Below, piece after piece: positions 59,401-64,000 of a stretch of DNA of 64,000 nt. Under the pieces are notes generated by a model. It was not told where the DNA came from and searched no databases. It saw nothing but the letters and a program-made list of their open reading frames with translations. A program made the position numbers and the translations under genes. Origin of the DNA: Cyclina sinensis (lineage: Eukaryota > Mollusca > Bivalvia > Venerida > Veneridae). The stretch's first letter is position 1, and each line of letters begins with the position of its first letter. Location of the stretch: positions 20,460,120-20,524,119 of the forward strand of contig JAAONU010000001.1 of assembly GCA_012932295.1 (NCBI GenBank), in the 5' to 3' direction.

Positions 59401-60528
59401 AACGACTGAAGCCTCGTTAACTGTTAAGAACGGCTTCTCTTAGGGAAAAAGTCCCTCACAATAAAGACATTCTAAAACTTTCAAATACTGAGTTTTGCAC
59501 ACAAAATATTTATTTATACATGTATATTTCTTAGAATAGTCCAAATTTCAAATAACGGCAAAATTCCAGACAAATTTGAGTAAAAACAGACAATGATATT
59601 TGATCATACGGAAAATTTCATGATATGTTCTTATCAAGCAAATCGAACTGGAATCTCTAATTCTGTTCAATGACAGATTTATTTCTTTAATCAAGCTCTG
59701 ATTCTCATTTCTCTTTGCAATTTTCAAAGTGTGGCGCCTTTAAATCAACCTGTTTCATAGTTTATTTCCCTGTTTGTACAAATAAAGTTTCCAAATGTTA
59801 TTTTCTAATCAAATGGTTTAAATGATATCAACGTGAAACATGCATTTTTTGTTTATATATCAAACTTTCTAGTATTGAACGTGAAATTTGAAACTACATA
59901 AAAAGATAAAGCTTATAGCTTCAGAAACTATTTAAGAATAAGTGTTTTTGTTGATAATCGTTCGCAAAGACACTTTCTTTTCAAATATCTTATATACAAT
60001 CAGTCAGTTATCAGCTAAATATGAATCGTAATTGAATGATTTACATTTCGAATCAACAAAATAACCTGTAATCATCTAAAAAAGATTTAAAACACCGCCT
60101 TGGATACCCTGTATTGAACCTACTGTGACATAGTACTAAATAATGAATTAATATTTTATGTACTTCTTTATAAAAGTCGACTGTGTTTTATTTAAGAACA
60201 TTTTAGTCAAGACTTTTGCATAAATCAATGTCAAAACATTTCAAAATATGACAATACGTTTTTACTCAACATTATTTGTCTATTTATCATAAAATGGTAA
60301 ACAGTTCCAATAAAATTCCACGTTCTTCTCTTATTAAATGAAATGTATAATCTGAATGACCACTCAAGAACTCATATATGATTCCTGCTAAAGCTTATTT
60401 AACAAAAACAAATAAACAAAAAACCTTTGTATTAACTACAACATCGTCATGATGAGTTATTAAAGCCATCTCCGACGATATAACTATTATCAATATTTGT
60501 CAACAAAATAGTAGCTTAAGAACATACT
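56470..60528. other. Long AT-rich stretch, no gene seen
   Basis: About 4 kb with no supported exon, RNA gene, transposon end or tandem repeat. The open frames at 57093-57299, 57609-57812 and 58970-59182 (plus) are short and unremarkable. Confidence 0.5.
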
Positions 60529-60754
60529 GTAATTTATGGAAGCCCATTTGAGGCCGTTTTGAATTAGACGTTAGAAGGTAACAATTCGAACTTGGATATT
60601 AGGTCTTCGAATTTAGAATGTAGAAATCTCATGAAAGCGGGAAACGCCATTTTTGCGAGGAAATCAAGAGCGGCCGGTAGACACGAAAATCTACAAAAAA
60701 GGGTGTGATATAATTAATTGGTGATATTTTCACGATAAATCTATTCATTCGAGA

Positions 60755-60943
60755 GTAAGGAAATAGATTTTAAGTTTGAGAGCTCTACCGTTAAATATAG
60801 CACGGTGTTGAGTTCAGATGCGTATTAATTTAATCGCGAAGGCCGTAGGCCTAAGTGATTAAATAATTACGCATCTGAACGAGATACCGTGCTATATTCG
60901 ACGGTAGATCACAAAAACTTAAAAATCTATTTCCATTCTAACA
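60755..60943. repeat. Palindromic hairpin A, centre AAGGCCGTAGGCCT
   Basis: Arms run from 'aaggaaatagattttaag' inward and back out to 'cttaaaaatctatttccatt'. Matching inner words are ctaccgt, atagcacggt, gttcagatgcgta and ttaaat, around gaaggccgtaggcctaa. Total length is about 190 bp. Closely related to hairpin B at 61324-61523. Confidence 0.85.
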
Positions 60944-61233
60944 CATATGTATAGTTATAACGACACAATTATGTGCACTACTTATCATGCCATTTCTTAC
61001 GGTTATTGTACCTGACAGGCTGTTCTGTTTACGCCGCTATTCATTCTCCACGTGAAAATGAAAACAACAAGGTCATTTTAACTTATCAGTCAATAATTTA
61101 CGTTTTAACAAATATGTATAATTTTATCATAGATGAACATCAAAGAAGATAATATAGTCCATATCAATATTTCACTACAAAAAATATCTTTAAACAATTA
61201 TCGCTTTATAATTACAAATTAGAACAGCCGAAA

Positions 61234-61689
61234 GTGACGTCAGCGGGCGCGCGCGAGTTCTATACTGTATATGGTATATCACGCTCAATTCCTTCTTTGT
61301 TTATTTTCGGCGAATTGCGGATAGTGTTAGAATTAGGAAATAGATTTTAAGTTTGAGTGAAATATACCGTCTGGTATATCACGGTGTCGAGTTCAGATGC
61401 GTAGTAATTTAATCACGAAGGCCGTAGGCCTGAGTGATTAAATAACTACGCATATGAACGAGATACCGTGATATATACGACGGGAGATCACGAAAATATT
61501 AAAATCTATTTCCATTCTAACACGTACGTATATTTAAAAGGGGCGCAAGTATGTGCACTATTTAACATTAACGTTCGCAGTGACGTCAACGGGCGCGCGC
61601 TTGTGTTCAGCGTGCTATACTGCCTATGATATATCACGCTCAATTCGTTCTTTGTTTATTGTCGGCGAATTGCAGATAGTGTTAGAATG
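61234..61689 (+). repeat. Duplicated CpG-rich block (TGACGTCA, GGGCGCGCGC)
   Basis: 61234-61331 and 61579-61689 are related: 'gtgacgtcagcgggcgcgcg' against 'gtgacgtcaacgggcgcgcg', then 'atatcacgctcaattc', 'ttctttgtttatt', 'tcggcgaattgc' and 'gatagtgttagaat'. With the two hairpins they form a two-unit tandem arrangement (hairpin then block). TGACGTCA is the full CRE palindrome in the first copy; whether it acts as a promoter element is unknown. Confidence 0.75.
61324..61523. repeat. Palindromic hairpin B, same family as A
   Basis: A 200-bp inverted repeat starting gtgttagaat and ending attctaacac, centred on aggccgtaggcct (61419-61431). The inner arms carry atatcacggt, gttcagatgcgtagtaat and their inverses. 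A and B share the centre and most of the arm sequence. Differences lie in the ataccgtctgg segment. Confidence 0.88.
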
Positions 61690-61704
61690 GAATTTTGATC
61701 ATGT

Positions 61705-62100
61705 ATGGCTACCAATAAATGTTACGGTGGGTTCATTGCATTAGAGTTGTTTCAGTGTTTGTTGAAGGGAGGTATTTCTATGGTACACCTAACTCTGCCT
61801 CGGTTTTCTAATAATAATAATGATAATTTGATTATTTTTGCTAGTGCTGAATCTTCTCGTTTCCTTATCCAGACGACGAAAGTGGTCTCTAAATGGGTAT
61901 GGATGTTTGGAATTTGGCTGCTTGTTATTAAACCAGTAACTAGTGTTGTGATCACGGATTTAGCTGTCATTCACAGAGGGGCGCATTTAACAAGACTAGA
62001 ACTTACTAAGCATTACTTTTTCCATAGCTTATCATACAAGGATATTATATTGTTATTATATATTGTGCATAATATTAAACTAAACTTGCGTCAACTTTAA
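61705..62100 (+). pseudogene. Probable N-terminal remnant of an IS3EU/integrase-type transposase, 131 aa
   Basis: Only the C-terminal third looks conserved. LTRLELTKHYFFHSLSYKDI followed by ILLLYIVHNIKLNLRQL resembles the helix-turn-helix N-terminus of eukaryotic integrase-core ORFs, with the pattern [Y/F]F..GLSY.DI...L...H.I.LS...L. The family comparison is from memory. The N-terminal 95 residues are unremarkable, with an N/D-rich stretch at 35-41. The frame stops right after the conserved piece, where the family normally continues to the next helix. A good splice-donor word (gaggtaagta) lies at about 62186, in another frame. No catalytic D-D-E region is seen downstream to 63127. Confidence 0.45.
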
Positions 62101-62334
62101 CAAAGCTTTAGTATTAACTATTTCTTGAGTATGGCACGGCATCGACAAGTTCTAGTCGAGATTGTGATATTTGTTTTGTGATTAATGAGGTAAGTACCTT
62201 GTTTCATGTATTGTAGTTTACTGTTACTTGAATAAAGTTTTATGTTTAAGAATGGAGTTACGTTTTCCTACTTATAGCTTCACATTTGAAAAACAGAACC
62301 GATTTTTTTTTAAAATTTCTATCGAACTTAAGTT

Positions 62335-62470
62335 TAAATTCTAATGACTAAGTTATAAGAACTAAGTTCTAATGTCTTATTTTTAAGAACTAAGTTCTAA
62401 GATCTAAGTTAAAAGAACTAAGTTTTAATGTCAAAGTTCTTGAAGAACTAAGTTCTAAGATCTAATGGAT
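62335..62470. repeat. Subterminal AAGAACTAAGTTCTAA repeats
   Basis: The imperfect palindromic word aagaactaagttctaa and variants (gatctaagtt, ttctaatg) recur about six times. Related 'ctaagatctaagacctaag' sequence stands just inside the right end (63025-63075), and gatattaggtcttcgaat stands inside the left end. These are probably transposase-binding or filler repeats of the IS3EU-like element. Confidence 0.6.
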
Positions 62471-63278
62471 TCTTTCATTTTTTTTGCAAGCTTTATATCT
62501 AGTTTTATGGCTAGTTTTTGCATGTATCGGTAGCATATTTTGCGCATGCAACATTTTCTCGATTAGCCATCATTCGGTTCCCTGCCAATGTAACGACCAT
62601 ATACTTCCTTTGTAAGATTCTATTTTACGGATTCAGTGATGCGATTCAATATGTATATACTGCTGACCCCAATTTGCAACCAAGAGCAGGTCACACCATC
62701 AAGCATTTGTGCAGAATTATGCCCGTTTGTCACCTTAGGAAATTGTAGCAAATGACAATTTATTTCAATACTATATAATACAAATCCTTGTCTTTAATAT
62801 ACCTTTATATCATGATGAACCCAATCACTAACCAACTGCTGATAACTTCATCCAGAATTAATACAGAAGTGCAAGTCTTTAAAGTTAAGGCAATGGCTAA
62901 CTTTTATTTAAGTGACCACTATGATCTTGACCTGGTACAGAAGAAAAGACGCAAGGATTGATCACTGATGCAAAGTGCACTCAGTCCCTTTCTGAGCTTT
63001 TTAAAGCCTTTACGGAACATCTAATTTCTAAATTCTAAGATCTAAGACCTAAGGTAAGATCTAACATCTAAGTTCGAATTGTTGCCTCCTAACTTCTAAC
63101 TGAAAACGGCCTCAATGGGCTTCGGTAGTAATTGTTTTTAAATGTGACATAAAAACCGTTAACATGTTAACAAAGAATGACAAGAAGATTAGTAGAAGAT
63201 AAGTAGTCTTACTTCTAGTTTCACGTTTGCCAGACTCATTACAAAACGACAAATTGAGTTAAATCGATCAAATATTCC

Positions 63279-63676
63279 CCATAAAACCATCGTCGGAAAC
63301 CCACGTTCGATCCATTCCGTTTCACTCTATTCATCGACCGTGGGACAATTGGTTGGTAAAATTTCGTACTCATGAATAATTCATTGGTTTCTGAAAGATT
63401 TAAATTGCGCAATCTTGGCCAATGAAATTACTCGTTACATTTGCCTTTCGCGGCTGTGTTTAAATCCTGGGAAATAGGTCTATTTTAAGTAACATGTCGT
63501 TATGCCTACTCTCCACATTGAAGAGTATCTATTTGTAATGCAGAATCTCATTGGACGAAGAGTTACTTCCCTTTGCTAATCAATATTCATGAAAACGAAT
63601 TATTTGCAGTCAATTGTCCCACGGGAATGTAGTTGTGCGGAATTCGTACCGGGGGTAACCGACGATGCCATAAATC
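63279..63676. mobile_element. MULE-like MITE, copy 2, with 9-bp TSD
   Basis: The element is 63288-63667 (380 bp), collinear with 1975-2359 throughout and in the same orientation. It starts CATCGTCGGAAACCCACG and ends GGGGGTAACCGACGATG, so the outer nine bases are perfectly inverted. Flanks ccataaaac (63279-63287) and ccataaatc (63668-63676) match at 8 of 9 positions. The better-preserved duplication and ends suggest that it inserted later than copy 1. Confidence 0.82.
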
Positions 63677-64000
63677 TAGATCACTCTGATCCTGATAACT
63701 TAAATTTGTTCATTATTCAGAAGTAAAACACTGCGTTAAATTGCAAATATACTTAATAGAACACTATTTCGTCTTTATTGCACAATGCGGAAGACTTTAG
63801 TTGGGCGATTTATTATTGTAAAATGTAGTTAGATAACAATTTAAGACGTAAGCTTGATCTGGACGAGTTTAAAGTCATGAATAAAGTTCTGTTTATGAGA
63901 ACTATTGAGTACAAACCTCTTAGTATATTCAGTTTTATGGAGTTATCTGAAAATAATCTGTCTCTGTGGTGCTTTTGAGAACTTTTCCAAAATAAAACCA
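63677..64000. other. No gene seen
   Basis: AT-rich sequence to the end of the window, without a supported feature. Confidence 0.45.

Larger units (their letters stand above)
60529..63133 (+). mobile_element. IS3EU-like DNA transposon, decayed, with 6-bp target duplication
   Basis: The element is 60535-63127 (2,593 bp). It is flanked by identical hexamers GTAATT (60529-60534 and 63128-63133). Ends are TATGGAAGCCCATTTGAGG on the left and, inverted, TACCGAAGCCCATTGAGG on the right. Similarity of the inverted ends continues for about 100 bp (to about 60640 and from about 63010). TAY...RTA ends, long inverted repeats and 6-bp duplications are the published traits of IS3EU as I recall them. The plus-strand open frame inside (61705-62100) fits an integrase-type transposase N-terminus. 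No catalytic core is visible, so it is a deletion derivative. It also carries two large palindromes and a duplicated CpG-rich block. Confidence 0.75.

Noticed and set aside
61705..62100. Intact host gene
   Set aside because: It lies within inverted repeats and a 6-bp duplication, only its end resembles a known domain type, and it stops where that domain should continue.

Overview
This is eukaryotic, AT-rich, gene-poor genomic DNA with no intact protein-coding gene that I can defend. The repeats point to a bivalve mollusc, possibly a venerid-type clam. The cues are the family ending in 'CATCATGGCCCTCTTGTTT', the 'gaccttgacctttgac...ccaaaat' satellite, the 'TTAACCC...ATGCCT' miniature element and tRNA-headed SINEs, all of which I know from bivalve genomes. 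The species call is inference from memory of these repeats.

Layout. 1-4.7 kb: AT-rich DNA with a GC-rich low-copy repeat (about 960-1640) and a 385-bp miniature transposon with a 9-bp target duplication (1975-2359). 4.68-17.0 kb: one 12,324-bp foldback-type transposon. It has 105-bp inverted tips, two long inverted arrays of hairpin-forming tandem repeats (2.5 and 3.7 kb), a 6.1-kb centre built of other repeats, and a perfect 9-bp target-site duplication. 17-29 kb: tandem arrays (38 bp; 25/26 bp), a TTAA-flanked element with a tRNA-like B box, degraded bivalve repeats and palindromic hairpin elements. 29.3-53.85 kb: a diverged direct segmental duplication (about 12.7 and 10.1 kb, 1.7 kb apart). 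Each copy carries private transposon insertions, and the other copy often preserves the empty site. In copy 1 these are a broken Tc1-like element, a TTAA element and a MITE; in copy 2 a SINE, a pogo-like element and a block of bivalve repeats. 54.8-56.5 kb: a TTAA-flanked miniature element and two tandem arrays (44 bp and about 105 bp). 60.5-63.1 kb: a 2,593-bp IS3EU-like element with a 6-bp target duplication, TAY...RTA ends, nested palindromes and a decayed transposase N-terminus. 63.29-63.67 kb: a second copy of the 9-bp-TSD miniature transposon seen at 2 kb.

Coding potential is limited to transposase remnants (35984-36855 minus; 61705-62100 plus) and a few unrecognised open stretches. The most credible of these is a minus-strand fragment retained in both duplication copies (30230-30500 and 44594-44869). 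The many 60-100 aa open frames inside the 4.7-7.2 and 13.3-17 kb arrays are by-products of repeat periodicity, not genes.

The standout system is the 12.3-kb foldback element. It shows inverted symmetry at three scales: 39-nt hairpins, about 97-bp repeat units and inverted multi-kb arrays. It appears to have moved as one unit while carrying no recognisable transposase.
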